Below, piece by piece: positions 1 to 6,268 of a DNA stretch of 7,960 nucleotides. The position numbers were made by a program, and so were the translations under genes. The DNA comes from Legionellales bacterium UBA2469 (lineage in GTDB: Bacteria; Pseudomonadota; Gammaproteobacteria; Legionellales; Legionellaceae), in the NCBI GenBank assembly GCA_002342175.1, contig DDPL01000032.1:34438-42397 (forward strand). Direction: 5' to 3'. Position 1 is the stretch's first letter, and each line of letters starts with the position of its first letter. Below the pieces are notes generated by a model. The model ran no database searches. It saw nothing but the letters and a program-made list of their open reading frames with translations, and was not told the origin of the DNA.

Positions 1-28
1 AGCGCTCTCCCAGCTGAGCTATAACCCC
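1..28 (-). tRNA. tRNA-Ala 5' portion (probable), truncated by window edge
   Basis: Read on the minus strand, the first 28 bases form the 5' part of a tRNA. There is a 7-nt acceptor arm starting GGGG, then TA at positions 8-9, a D-stem GCTC paired with GAGC, and a D-loop of AGCTGGGA. The anticodon and 3' half lie outside the window. The acceptor and D-arm resemble gammaproteobacterial tRNA-Ala, and the last bases (GCGCT) fit the GGC isoacceptor best. tRNA-Val shares much of this D-arm, so the identity is tentative although the tRNA call is firm. Its own promoter lies just upstream at 41-70. Confidence 0.85.
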
Positions 29-40
29 GTTGGAAGACGC

Positions 41-70
41 ATTTTAGTTTTTTTTCATACTTGTTGTCAA
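41..70 (-). promoter_or_regulatory. Sigma70 promoter of the tRNA gene
   Basis: On the minus strand a perfect -35 box TTGACA (65-70) is followed after 18 nt by TAAAAT (41-46, 5 of 6 matches to TATAAT). The spacer holds an A8 tract. The discriminator begins GCGTC and is GC-rich, which is typical of stringently controlled stable-RNA promoters (known of the class; control here is inferred). Transcription should start near 34, giving only a short leader before the mature tRNA 5' end at 28. The tRNA therefore need not depend on readthrough from the protein genes upstream. Confidence 0.75.
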
Positions 71-100
71 GTAATTTCAATAAAATTTTTAGGTAGATGA

Positions 101-505
101 TTAGTAATGACCATGTACTCTTTGAGATGGTTTTGAATGATTTGAAGAATCATATCCTTGAGAACTATGACCATGTTGGCGGTTATCTTGATTAGGATAA
201 TACGCCGGATGTTGGTGTACATGGGTATTTCTGAAAGATGGTGTGGGTGGTGGAGAATCAAATACGCTGTGGTAGCGATGAGAGTCATAACGTTGCTCAC
301 GCGAAGAAGGCATAAAAAATAGATTAATTAAGGTCGCGCCACCGATTAAACCCAAAATATTTCGTCCAAGATTGGTTTGAAAAATAAAATATAATAAAGC
401 TAATAATGCAGCGAGAAGTAATAAATTAAAAAAAGGAGCTAAAATAGCGGAACTAGCGCCAATGGTTGCTGGAAGACTAAATAATAATTGGGCTTCGAAT
501 AACAT
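101..505 (-). CDS. Unrecognised two-helix membrane protein with His-rich tail
   Basis: I do not recognise this 134-residue protein. Residues about 1-65 hold two hydrophobic segments (roughly 20-43 and 48-65) joined by a short polar turn (QTNLGRN), with Gly/Ala in the second. The remaining ~65 residues are polar and low in complexity, rich in Ser, Pro, Tyr, Gln and Asn. They contain about ten histidines, many in H-x-H spacing (HVHQH, HGH, HGHY at the C-terminus), which suggests metal binding by inference only. The start is well supported: AAAAGGAG (511-518) lies 5 nt upstream of the ATG and overlaps the ispA stop, so translation is probably coupled to ispA. It is the last protein gene of the leftward cluster. 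No catalytic motif is visible. Confidence 0.75.
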   Translation of the reverse strand: MLFEAQLLFSLPATIGASSAILAPFFNLLLLAALLALLYFIFQTNLGRNILGLIGGATLINLFFMPSSREQRYDSHRYHSVFDSPPPTPSFRNTHVHQHPAYYPNQDNRQHGHSSQGYDSSNHSKPSQRVHGHY

Positions 506-516
506 AAAAACTCCTT

Positions 517-1416
517 TTATTGTAATGTAATGGCCTCAAGTCGTTGTTCCAATTGTAAGATTAAGTCGGTGAGATATTCATTCGATTCTAGTTTTGAAAT
601 GGCTTGCTTAGCTTGAAATAATTCTTCTGAAATTTTACTTTTTAAAGTCTCTTGATCATAGAAACTCACAAATGTAGTTTTTTGATTGGACTGATCAGAG
701 GAGTGTTTTTTACCCCATTGTTCGGTTGCATAGACATCACCATAGTCATCAAACATCTGATAAGCTAATCCTAAATGTTTTACATAGGTATCTAATGCCG
801 TTTGGGTTGAGATATCTGCCTCTGCTGCTTCACAAATGCTATCCGTAATAGCTTTTAGTAAAGCGGTTGTTTTTAAATGATGGATTTGTGTAATTGTTTC
901 AATGCTTAAATTGGGCAGATGCAGCATTTTTAAATCCATGCTTTGTCCGCTTAATATGCCTTGAGGGCCAATATTATTTAATATAATCGCCATAATTTTA
1001 AGCGTTTGTTGCGCAGAAATATGAGGCGGTAATTTTTCAATCAAATGACTGAATCCAATATGATGAAGCGCATTACCGCTCAGTATGGCGGTGGCTTCAT
1101 CAAATGCTTTATGACAGCTTGGTTGCCCGCGTCGAAAATCGTCGTTATCCATGGCAGGCAGGTCATCATGGACTAAAGAATAGGCATGAATGAGTTCAAT
1201 GGTAAGTGCAATTGGGTCAAGGACGGAATGTGGTAAATGAAAAATTTGTCCCGTGGCATAAACCATGAGAGCTCTAAATTTTTTTCCAGGTGTTTGCATA
1301 ACATAAATGATAGCTTCTTTGAGTAAGTCATCGGGTATATTTAATGCATCGATGAAGTTTAGTTGGTATTGCAGATAATGGTTCAATGCATTTTGAAAGA
1401 ATTTATTTGTGGACAT
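517..1416 (-). CDS. ispA: Farnesyl diphosphate synthase (polyprenyl synthetase family)
   Basis: IspA condenses dimethylallyl and geranyl diphosphate with isopentenyl diphosphate to make farnesyl diphosphate, the cytoplasmic precursor of ubiquinone side chains and undecaprenyl phosphate. The 299-residue length is normal. Visible motifs are GKKFR (44-48), the first Asp-rich motif DDLPAMD (84-90) followed by RRG, H-L-K-T (180-183), the second Asp-rich motif DDYGD (223-227), and a C-terminal GKK...K-T-T-F segment. The residues before the first motif (AYSLVHDD) match E. coli IspA, arguing for a C15 product. Several usually conserved positions differ: GN instead of GD at 114-115, YG inside the second motif, and lost glycines after it. 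I chose ATG 1416, which gives the family-typical N-terminus and a 14-nt overlap with xseB. An upstream ATG at 1458 would add 14 atypical residues. Confidence 0.93.
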   Translation of the reverse strand: MSTNKFFQNALNHYLQYQLNFIDALNIPDDLLKEAIIYVMQTPGKKFRALMVYATGQIFHLPHSVLDPIALTIELIHAYSLVHDDLPAMDNDDFRRGQPSCHKAFDEATAILSGNALHHIGFSHLIEKLPPHISAQQTLKIMAIILNNIGPQGILSGQSMDLKMLHLPNLSIETITQIHHLKTTALLKAITDSICEAAEADISTQTALDTYVKHLGLAYQMFDDYGDVYATEQWGKKHSSDQSNQKTTFVSFYDQETLKSKISEELFQAKQAISKLESNEYLTDLILQLEQRLEAITLQ

Positions 1417-1612
1417 TGTTTTGTTCTTGTATAAGTTGATCAATTTTATTTTGCGCATCCTGGAGCGATTTTTGACAATACTGTGATAACGTCATTCCTT
1501 CTTCGAACTGTTTTAAAGTTTCCTCAAGGGGGAGCTCTCCTTTCTCTAAGGTATTCACAATTTTTTCAAGGTCACTCATGGCGGTTTCAAAATTTTTATT
1601 GGTTTTGTTCAT
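1403..1612 (-). CDS. xseB: Exodeoxyribonuclease VII small subunit
   Basis: XseB is the small subunit of exonuclease VII. Several copies bind the large XseA subunit to form a cytoplasmic nuclease that degrades single-stranded DNA to short oligonucleotides. The roughly 69-residue protein carries the family signature: FETAMSDLEKIVNTLEKGELPLEETLKQFEEGM, which matches the FExAlxeLExIVxxLExGxLpLEexlxxFEeGm pattern, followed by a helical tail (CQKSLQDAQNKIDQL). ATG 1612 is preferred because GGA lies 7 nt upstream. A second ATG at 1624 adds only MDAP and lacks a clear Shine-Dalgarno. The xseB-ispA order with an overlap is common in gammaproteobacteria. The gene follows the MscS-like gene by about 60 nt. 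The large subunit is not in this window. Confidence 0.93.
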   Translation of the reverse strand: MNKTNKNFETAMSDLEKIVNTLEKGELPLEETLKQFEEGMTLSQYCQKSLQDAQNKIDQLIQEQNNVHK

Positions 1613-1673
1613 TGGCGCATCCAATTTTATTTTCTATGATTATAGATAGATTTATAATCTTGACAATGTTTTT

Positions 1674-3995
1674 CTAATTGTGCGTGTTTGGGTTCCAATT
1701 CACTTGAATAACGTTTGATTGAGGTGCTGCTAGCTCAATATGATGTTCATTGAATAATTTTAAAATTGCAAAATATAGATCGCTTTGTACCGTCGATTTT
1801 TTTGTCGCATCTTTTATTAAACAATTTAAATGAAATACCAATCCCCTTTCACCAAACGCCTTAAATAAAACCGATGGTTTATTACGTGCTGATTTAATCA
1901 CTTCTTCATGTTCTGCGGCTACATCAAGGAGTAGTTTTTTCACTAATTCAACATTTGATTCATAATGGACCTGAATTTCACAAAAGATGGTTAAGTATTT
2001 ATCGGTATACATATAATTTGTTACGCGTCGTGTGATGAGGTCTGAGTTTGGTACAATAATATCTTCTCGATTCGGGGTAATGATTAATGTGGAACGAACC
2101 CGAATTTTTTTGACCGTTCCTTCAACGCCATCAACGTTAATTCTGTCACCAGGTTTTAGAGGTTTTTCGATCAATAGAATCAGACCTGAAACAAAATTAT
2201 TAACAATACTTTGTAAACCCAATCCAATACCGACCGATAAAGCACCTGCAACGATGGCTAGACCTGTAAAATTAAATCCAGATGTGAGAAGCCCAAGTAT
2301 CAGAGCAAGTGCAAATGCTAAATAATTGAGAATAGAAACAACAGCCAATTGCGTATCTTCTTCATTGTCAAATTGATAATAATGCGTAATAAAAGTTGAT
2401 AAAGCTTTACAGAAGAGGAAGACGATACAAAAAACCATAATGGCTAGGACGATACGTGCCGGGTAGATGGTGAAATTATCAAAGACAATGCCATTAAGGA
2501 TGGGTTGGTAGAATTTTTCAATGTAAAAGCTTACAAAACCCATGCTTAATCCAATAAAATAAATGGTAAAAGCCAAAATAGTGATTTGTAAACAAAGTTT
2601 AAGAATATAGAGCTCTTTTAAATTTTTACCTTCATGGTAACCAAATATATGTATGAGTCGAAGTTTAATTGGCTCAGTGGTTAAGATGCTGTATATTTTT
2701 TGAACAGCCTGAAGGAGTAAGGCTGAAGCAAATAAAATTGCAATGATGGTAATACTCGAGTAAAACAAATGCATGGCTAAAATATGGTAACCAATCAGAT
2801 TGGTCAATATACAGGTGAAAACATATATCACCGAGATGCTCTTTAATCTTTTTTTGTACTTTCTGACCCAGTTATAATGAAAATGCAAACGAAAAAAATG
2901 AAAAATCATCGATAAACAACAAAATAATGCTAACCACAAATAAACTGATTGGGCGGCATGGATGAAAATTTTGGGGTAGTTAATCAGTAATTTTGACCAT
3001 TTAAATGTTTCGGCGATGAGCGCAAGTACCAAAGCCGTGTTAAATAATTGATAGAAATAATTAAAATCTAAGCCATACCAAATGAAGATGGCTCGGGTTC
3101 TTTTCATAGAAAAAATTAAAACGTTTAAAGAAAACAATCCCGATAGAATGAGTAATACTTTAAAAATATCACAGGTGTGAAAGTTGAAATTGGGAACGGA
3201 TTCATGAAGATAACACCAGATCCAATTAAAAGTCATCCATAGGGTTAATATAGAACTAATCATCCATGCAGTATGTTCGTGCTTGATGCGAAAGACCTTC
3301 ATTAATGAAGGTGTTTTAAGAATTTTATAAAGTAAATATAACGATAAAAAAATACTGATAAGCGCATGAAATAACCAGTTTTTAATCTCCAAGTCAGAAA
3401 TTTGCAGATTTAAATTAGGAGGGAACATATTATGGGTTTGCCAGATTTGCATCAATTTTGGGATTGTTTTCCAAATGGGGGAGGATTTGCTAAAAGTTTC
3501 TTCTTTTTTGAGTTCAGCAACCGTTGTTTGATAGGCAAATATCGCTTCACTTGCTCGAATTTTAAATAGTCGGCATTGTGCCTGAGCATTATTCAGTTTT
3601 TTGACTTCCTTTTGGAAATACAATTGATCAGCTGTTTTTTCGGTTGGTGTGGTTGTTGAGGGAGGTGTCGCGTCATTAGGTGTGACATTTTGGATGATCA
3701 AGGTATTGATGTTATTCAGTTTTTTTTGTGTTTCATCCACACACTCTTGGGCTTGGTCGCTTAAGTGTTGCAAGGATTTGATAGCATGAGACAAATCTTT
3801 GATATTTAAATTTTGCGTTGAAAGTTTTAGATTGATTTGATCAAATTCCTTATTGGCATCGGCAATATTGAATTCAGGATCTTGAGTAGTTTTTGCGTTG
3901 CTAATCGATGGGACGGCATTTAGAGGCGAGGGAGTGGTTTGAGCAAACAGCATCCCATGAGGAAGTAACAATATCAGCAAAAAAATTAAACGCAT
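1674..3995 (-). CDS. Large MscS-family mechanosensitive ion channel
   Basis: This inner-membrane channel should open under membrane tension and release solutes during hypo-osmotic shock. Numbered from the 3995 start (773 residues): a signal peptide at 1-19 (MRLIFLL...MLFA), a polar, helical, probably coiled-coil periplasmic region at about 37-165 with a Thr/Pro-rich insert near 112-120, and then roughly ten hydrophobic segments from about 207 to 572. The pore-lining MscS helix spans about 578-607 (GALSVGIGLGLQSIVNNFVSG) and leads into EKPLKPGDRI, the beta domain with VEGTVKKI...IIVPNSDLI, and a C-terminal alpha/beta domain. The layout resembles long MscK/YbiO-type channels rather than minimal MscS, but I cannot assign a subfamily. 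The start is uncertain: ATG 3995 has a GGA at 7 nt and gives a clean signal peptide. ATG 4007 or TTG 4010 would add 4-5 residues and lack a ribosome site. Confidence 0.9.
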   Translation of the reverse strand: MRLIFLLILLLPHGMLFAQTTPSPLNAVPSISNAKTTQDPEFNIADANKEFDQINLKLSTQNLNIKDLSHAIKSLQHLSDQAQECVDETQKKLNNINTLIIQNVTPNDATPPSTTTPTEKTADQLYFQKEVKKLNNAQAQCRLFKIRASEAIFAYQTTVAELKKEETFSKSSPIWKTIPKLMQIWQTHNMFPPNLNLQISDLEIKNWLFHALISIFLSLYLLYKILKTPSLMKVFRIKHEHTAWMISSILTLWMTFNWIWCYLHESVPNFNFHTCDIFKVLLILSGLFSLNVLIFSMKRTRAIFIWYGLDFNYFYQLFNTALVLALIAETFKWSKLLINYPKIFIHAAQSVYLWLALFCCLSMIFHFFRLHFHYNWVRKYKKRLKSISVIYVFTCILTNLIGYHILAMHLFYSSITIIAILFASALLLQAVQKIYSILTTEPIKLRLIHIFGYHEGKNLKELYILKLCLQITILAFTIYFIGLSMGFVSFYIEKFYQPILNGIVFDNFTIYPARIVLAIMVFCIVFLFCKALSTFITHYYQFDNEEDTQLAVVSILNYLAFALALILGLLTSGFNFTGLAIVAGALSVGIGLGLQSIVNNFVSGLILLIEKPLKPGDRINVDGVEGTVKKIRVRSTLIITPNREDIIVPNSDLITRRVTNYMYTDKYLTIFCEIQVHYESNVELVKKLLLDVAAEHEEVIKSARNKPSVLFKAFGERGLVFHLNCLIKDATKKSTVQSDLYFAILKLFNEHHIELAAPQSNVIQVNWNPNTHN

Positions 3996-4029
3996 GAATG
4001 TATCCATCAATAAAGTAACTGATCTAATT

Positions 4030-4069
4030 TATCGATACTTCGATATGAAAACAATCACTATGAAAACAA
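4030..4069. promoter_or_regulatory. Inverted repeat followed by tandem 11-bp repeat in a divergent intergenic region
   Basis: Between the divergent MscS-like gene and algH there is a perfect 6-bp inverted repeat, TATCGA (4030-4035) and TCGATA (4040-4045), separated by TACT. Overlapping its right end begins a direct repeat: TATGAAAACAA occurs at 4044-4054 and again at 4059-4069, a 15-bp period. The arrangement looks like protein-binding sites that could act on either gene. No regulator is identified and chance AT-rich repetition is possible. Confidence 0.35.
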
Positions 4070-4096
4070 GTTTAAAAAAAAAGTCAAAATATGTCT

Positions 4097-4102
4097 TATA
4101 AT
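4097..4102 (+). promoter_or_regulatory. Probable -10 box of the algH-ruvX operon
   Basis: A perfect TATAAT lies 31 nt before the algH start codon, predicting transcription from about 4109. No good -35 box is present at 16-18 nt: the region is an A-tract, and the nearest candidate, TTTAAA at 4071, has a 20-nt spacer. The promoter may rely on an activator, perhaps through the repeats at 4044-4069 (inference). Confidence 0.5.
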
Positions 4103-4132
4103 TAGCATACAGGACATTATTAGAGCAATATT

Positions 4133-4693
4133 ATGGCCATTATGCCACTGACAGCAAATATACTAATAGCAATGCCGGGTTGGAAAGATACCATCTATGA
4201 AAAAAGTATCATCTTTGTCTGTGAGCACCATGAACAAGGCACTGTAGGATTAATTTTAAATCGTCCGACCACTTTTTCTTTAAGTTATATTTGTGAACAG
4301 CTTCATGTGGACTGTGAACAATCAGAATCAAAAAACATGCCCTTACTTTTTGGAGGACCCATTCAACCTGAACGTGGTTTTGTACTACATCGTCCCTTTG
4401 GGGATTGGCGTTCAAGTTTGGTCATCCAACAAAATGACGTGACATTAACAACCTCAAATGACGTGATTAAAGCACTTGCTGAAAATAAAGGACCTGATAG
4501 TGTCATGATTGCTTTAGGTTATAGTGGATGGGATGCTAAAAAATTGGAAGAAGAAATTATAAATGACATGTGGATGGTCTGTCCTTTTAAATCGGAATTA
4601 TTGTATGATATACCCTACGCTCAGAGATGGTCGTATGCGGGAAGTATTTTAGGGGTTAATTTTGATTTAGTTTCTGGTTCAGGTCATGCATAA
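4133..4693 (+). CDS. algH: YqgE/AlgH family protein (UPF0301)
   Basis: This is a 186-residue member of the UPF0301 family. Its biochemical role is not settled; the name comes from an effect on alginate production in Pseudomonas. Family motifs are clear: LIAMPGW near the start, then E-K-S-I-I-F-V-C-E-H, GTVGLILNRP, LLFGGPIQPERGFVLHRP, D-V-I-K-A-L, ALGYSGWDAKKLEEEI and a final YDIPYAQRWSYA...LGV segment. It is probably a soluble cytoplasmic protein, since no signal peptide or membrane span is seen. ATG 4133 has GAG 7 nt upstream; ATG 4142 is a less likely alternative. The last 8 nt overlap ruvX, reproducing the conserved yqgE-yqgF pair and implying coupled translation. Confidence 0.93.
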   Translation: MAIMPLTANILIAMPGWKDTIYEKSIIFVCEHHEQGTVGLILNRPTTFSLSYICEQLHVDCEQSESKNMPLLFGGPIQPERGFVLHRPFGDWRSSLVIQQNDVTLTTSNDVIKALAENKGPDSVMIALGYSGWDAKKLEEEIINDMWMVCPFKSELLYDIPYAQRWSYAGSILGVNFDLVSGSGHA

Positions 4694-5102
4694 AGAAGGT
4701 TATTGTCTCGGTTTTGATTTTGGCTTAAAAAAAATTGGATTGGCAGTGGGTCAATTTGTGACATTTACTGCGCAGCCTATAGGTGTTATTTTTGCCAAAG
4801 AAGGCGTTCCAGATTGGAAAAACATTGAAAAATTTATTAAAGAATGGCGTCCTCAATGTTTGGTTGTTGGATTGCCTAAAGCGGTTGATGGTTCACCTTT
4901 ATCGGTCACAGACAAAGTTGAACAATTTGCAGAGGAATTAAAACGATTTGGTTTGCCCGTTTACCTAACAGATGAAAGGATGACAACGAAGGAAGCTCGA
5001 AGTCATCTTTTTGAAGCGGGTGGATTTAAGGCTCTAAAATACGGCAAAGTTGATAGTGTTGCCGCAGCCGTTATTTTAGAGCAATGGATGAATGATGTTT
5101 AG
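4686..5102 (+). CDS. ruvX: RuvX/YqgF, pre-16S rRNA nuclease (Holliday-junction-resolvase-like)
   Basis: RuvX/YqgF is an RNase H-fold nuclease that takes part in 5' maturation of 16S rRNA; it is also annotated as a putative Holliday junction resolvase. The 138 residues hold the whole fold. GFDFGLKKIGLAVG carries the first catalytic Asp (D11), VVGLPKAVDGS follows at about 60-69, LTDERMTT supplies the acidic residue E97, and KVDSVAAAVILEQW carries D123. All three acidic residues are present, so the enzyme should be active. It starts within algH (8-nt overlap, with AGG just upstream). Its stop codon overlaps the stop of the convergent membrane-protein gene by 4 nt, leaving no room for an intergenic terminator. 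Confidence 0.94.
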   Translation: MHKEGYCLGFDFGLKKIGLAVGQFVTFTAQPIGVIFAKEGVPDWKNIEKFIKEWRPQCLVVGLPKAVDGSPLSVTDKVEQFAEELKRFGLPVYLTDERMTTKEARSHLFEAGGFKALKYGKVDSVAAAVILEQWMNDV

Positions 5103-5589
5103 ATTGCAGGTTTCAACGAATCTTCAGGGCGTGACATGTACTCCGCTGCTAATCCAGCAAGCGTTCCTGTAATGTTACCCACAATTGCAGCCATTAAAAA
5201 GATAGCAGTTGAAACACCTGCAAGGGCGATGAATGAAGGGAACAAAGCCGTTATTGGTGCAATAAACGCTAGCATCACACCCAAAGCAATGTTAGGCATA
5301 ACACAAGCGCCAGCCATACCACCTGTTTCTCCAAACATCGATTGACGAACTAATAAAGCATATTGTCTATTCGCTTCTTCCTCTCGACGCTGTGCCTCGT
5401 AAAGTTCTTTTGCTTTTGCTAATAAAGATTCACGCGTATAACCATATTTGTTCGTGTTACCTTTTTTCGGATAGTCTTTAGATTTTTGAAATCATCCGAA
5501 AAATCAAACTTATCCTTAGTAACTTTTAAAGAGACGCAGAATGTCGAGTTTGAATTGTTTAAGCTAGGGACATCGACATGTGATTTCAT
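5099..5589 (-). CDS. Small membrane protein in two frames: -1 frameshift (programmed) or frameshifted pseudogene
   Basis: I do not recognise the family. ATG 5589 has a good ribosome site (AAGGA about 6 nt upstream) and opens a frame coding MKSHVDVPSLNNSNSTF..., which stops at 5419-5421 after 56 codons. The -1 frame is open from 5491 to 5099. It encodes NTNKYGYTRESLL..., a charged helix rich in Glu/Arg (AKELYEAQRREEEANRQ), then an Ala/Gly-rich membrane domain ending EYMSRPEDSLKPAI. A -1 slip at A AAA AAG (5461-5467) joins them into a 163-residue protein. The -1 frame is real coding sequence: from RQSMF to the SRP motif it aligns without gaps to the neighbouring gene at 5608-5883, with about 23 of 74 residues identical by hand. 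The only ATG in that frame (5338) has no ribosome site and would lose the charged helix. It follows the paralogue by 18 nt and ends 4 nt inside ruvX. Confidence 0.65.
5461..5467 (-). other. Candidate -1 ribosomal frameshift slippery heptamer (A AAA AAG)
   Basis: On the minus strand the upstream frame reads ATC CGA AAA AAG GTA, so the heptamer A AAA AAG stands in exactly the register required for tandem -1 slippage, the same heptamer as in E. coli dnaX. Slippage continues into the downstream open frame as GGT AAC ACG. It lies inside the only stretch (5421-5491) where both frames are open. No convincing upstream Shine-Dalgarno-like stimulator is visible, and only a weak CACG/CGTG pairing follows. 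A one-base deletion in a longer A-run would look the same. Confidence 0.45.
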
Positions 5590-5607
5590 AGTTTTTCCTT
5601 CATTTGA

Positions 5608-5883
5608 TTAAACTGTGGGGGTATCAGGACGGGTAGCGTAGTCAACAAACATGCCTGTAAAACGTCCGAGCAAATTTCCGATCAGCATGGATAGGGCAAC
5701 GACTGCCAATAATGCACCGATAGCGAGTACCATTGAAGGCATCATCGCAATTAAAGGTGCGCCCAAAAGAAAAACCGCTGCTGTTACTGCTACAGGTAAT
5801 GTAAGTTGTCCGACAACGCCACCTGTTTTGATGAACAAACTTTGACGGGCCAATTGATTTGTGTAAACTGCATGATTCAGCAT
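5608..5883 (-). CDS. Unrecognised small Ala/Gly-rich membrane protein (paralogue of next gene)
   Basis: This 91-residue protein has a short polar N-terminus (MLNHAVYTNQLARQ), a conserved RQSLF..TGG..G motif, and then about 50 hydrophobic residues, probably two or three membrane spans with a proline-serine break (MMPSM). A glycine-spaced segment IGNLLGRFTG follows, with a polar tail DYATRPDTPTV. The same landmarks occur in the same spacing in the gene at 5099-5589, so the two are tandem duplicates; this copy lacks the long charged N-terminal extension. ATG 5883 is preferred over TTG 5910: the promoter's predicted start lies near 5912, which would make the TTG form leaderless, and GAGG lies 11 nt upstream of the ATG. 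Function is unknown. Holin-like or small envelope protein roles are guesses with no motif support. Confidence 0.75.
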   Translation of the reverse strand: MLNHAVYTNQLARQSLFIKTGGVVGQLTLPVAVTAAVFLLGAPLIAMMPSMVLAIGALLAVVALSMLIGNLLGRFTGMFVDYATRPDTPTV

Positions 5884-5918
5884 GATTGCAAATGCCTCAA
5901 AATGACTCAATTTTGGGC

Positions 5919-5927
5919 ATTATACCA
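5919..5927 (-). promoter_or_regulatory. Extended -10 promoter of the paralogous membrane-protein pair
   Basis: The minus strand reads TGGTATAAT, a perfect extended -10 element (TGn plus TATAAT), about 36 nt before ATG 5883. The -35 region (around TTTCAT, 5942-5947) is poor, as is normal for extended -10 promoters. Transcription should begin near 5912. It separates this pair from ubiK upstream. Confidence 0.65.
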
Positions 5928-5959
5928 GATAAAAATGATTAATGAAATGTTTTATTGAT

Positions 5960-5982
5960 AAAAAAAATACAATATTTATTGT
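5960..5982 (-). terminator. Weak AT-rich intrinsic terminator at the end of ubiK
   Basis: On the minus strand ACAAT and ATTGT (5982-5978 and 5973-5969) can pair around a 4-nt loop. One A and then a run of eight T (5967-5960) follow. The stem overlaps the ubiK stop codon and is only 5 bp of mostly A-T pairs, so termination may be inefficient. Confidence 0.35.
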
Positions 5983-6218
5983 GGTTTGGTCAGTAACATT
6001 TGTACTTGTTTTTCTAAGGTTTCAATTTTCTCGCGAGTTTTAGCGAGAACTTGAGTTTGGACATCAAACTCTTCACGACTGACCAGATCAAGTTTTGCAA
6101 AGGTACCCTGCAAAACCATTTTAATTTGGTTTTTGATGTCTTCTTCAAGACCTTGACTGAACGGTAAAACTTCGAGAATTTTTTTGGTGATGTCGTCAAT
6201 GTGAAATGGAGGTAACAT
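5976..6218 (-). CDS. ubiK: Ubiquinone biosynthesis accessory factor UbiK (YqiC/BMFP family)
   Basis: UbiK is a small accessory factor that helps the late, oxygen-dependent steps of ubiquinone synthesis together with UbiJ. It is known to trimerise through a C-terminal coiled coil and to interact with lipids. The 80 residues match the family: an N-terminal helix (DDITKKILEVLPFSQGLEEDIKNQIKMVLQGTFAKLDL), the hallmark VSREEFDVQTQVLAKTREKI at about 46-65, and a Leu/Glu heptad tail (LEKQVQMLL). The ATG at 6218 has no clear Shine-Dalgarno, but the MLPPFHIDDI start fits the family and no better start exists. It has its own extended -10 promoter at 6252-6260. The interrupted EVE gene lies 50 nt upstream. 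Confidence 0.92.
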   Translation of the reverse strand: MLPPFHIDDITKKILEVLPFSQGLEEDIKNQIKMVLQGTFAKLDLVSREEFDVQTQVLAKTREKIETLEKQVQMLLTKPQ

Positions 6219-6251
6219 GGTGGTTATCGTTTTATATTTAAAATTAGTTAA

Positions 6252-6260
6252 ATTCTAGCA
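6252..6260 (-). promoter_or_regulatory. Extended -10 promoter for ubiK
   Basis: The minus strand reads TGCTAGAAT, an extended -10 element with TAGAAT (5 of 6). TTGCAA lies 15 nt further upstream as a possible but short-spaced -35. Predicted transcription starts near 6245, giving a leader of about 27 nt before ATG 6218. It sits between the EVE stop and ubiK. Confidence 0.5.
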
Positions 6261-6268
6261 CAAATATG

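Noticed and set aside
61..75. Hairpin ACTTG-ACAA-CAAGT as terminator of the gene at 101-505
   Set aside because: No T-run follows on the minus strand (it is followed by A8), and the bases are better explained as the tRNA promoter's -35 region.
2032..2325. Plus-strand open frame of about 97 codons inside the channel gene
   Set aside because: It is antisense to the most conserved MscS pore and beta-domain coding sequence, has no ribosome site, and its product resembles no protein.
5099..5338. A separate 79-residue protein starting at ATG 5338
   Set aside because: The ATG has no ribosome site, and the same frame continues upstream with a convincing charged helix that belongs to the protein. 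The RQS part of the motif shared with the neighbouring paralogue also lies upstream of this ATG.
5136..5845. Plus-strand open frames opposite both paralogous membrane-protein genes (5136-5345, 5651-5845)
   Set aside because: They mirror Ala/Gly-rich coding on the minus strand, lack ribosome sites, and the minus-strand frames are supported by mutual homology.
5608..5910. TTG 5910 as start of the first paralogue (100 residues)
   Set aside because: The extended -10 at 5919-5927 would start transcription almost at this codon, leaving no leader. ATG 5883 has a GAGG upstream.
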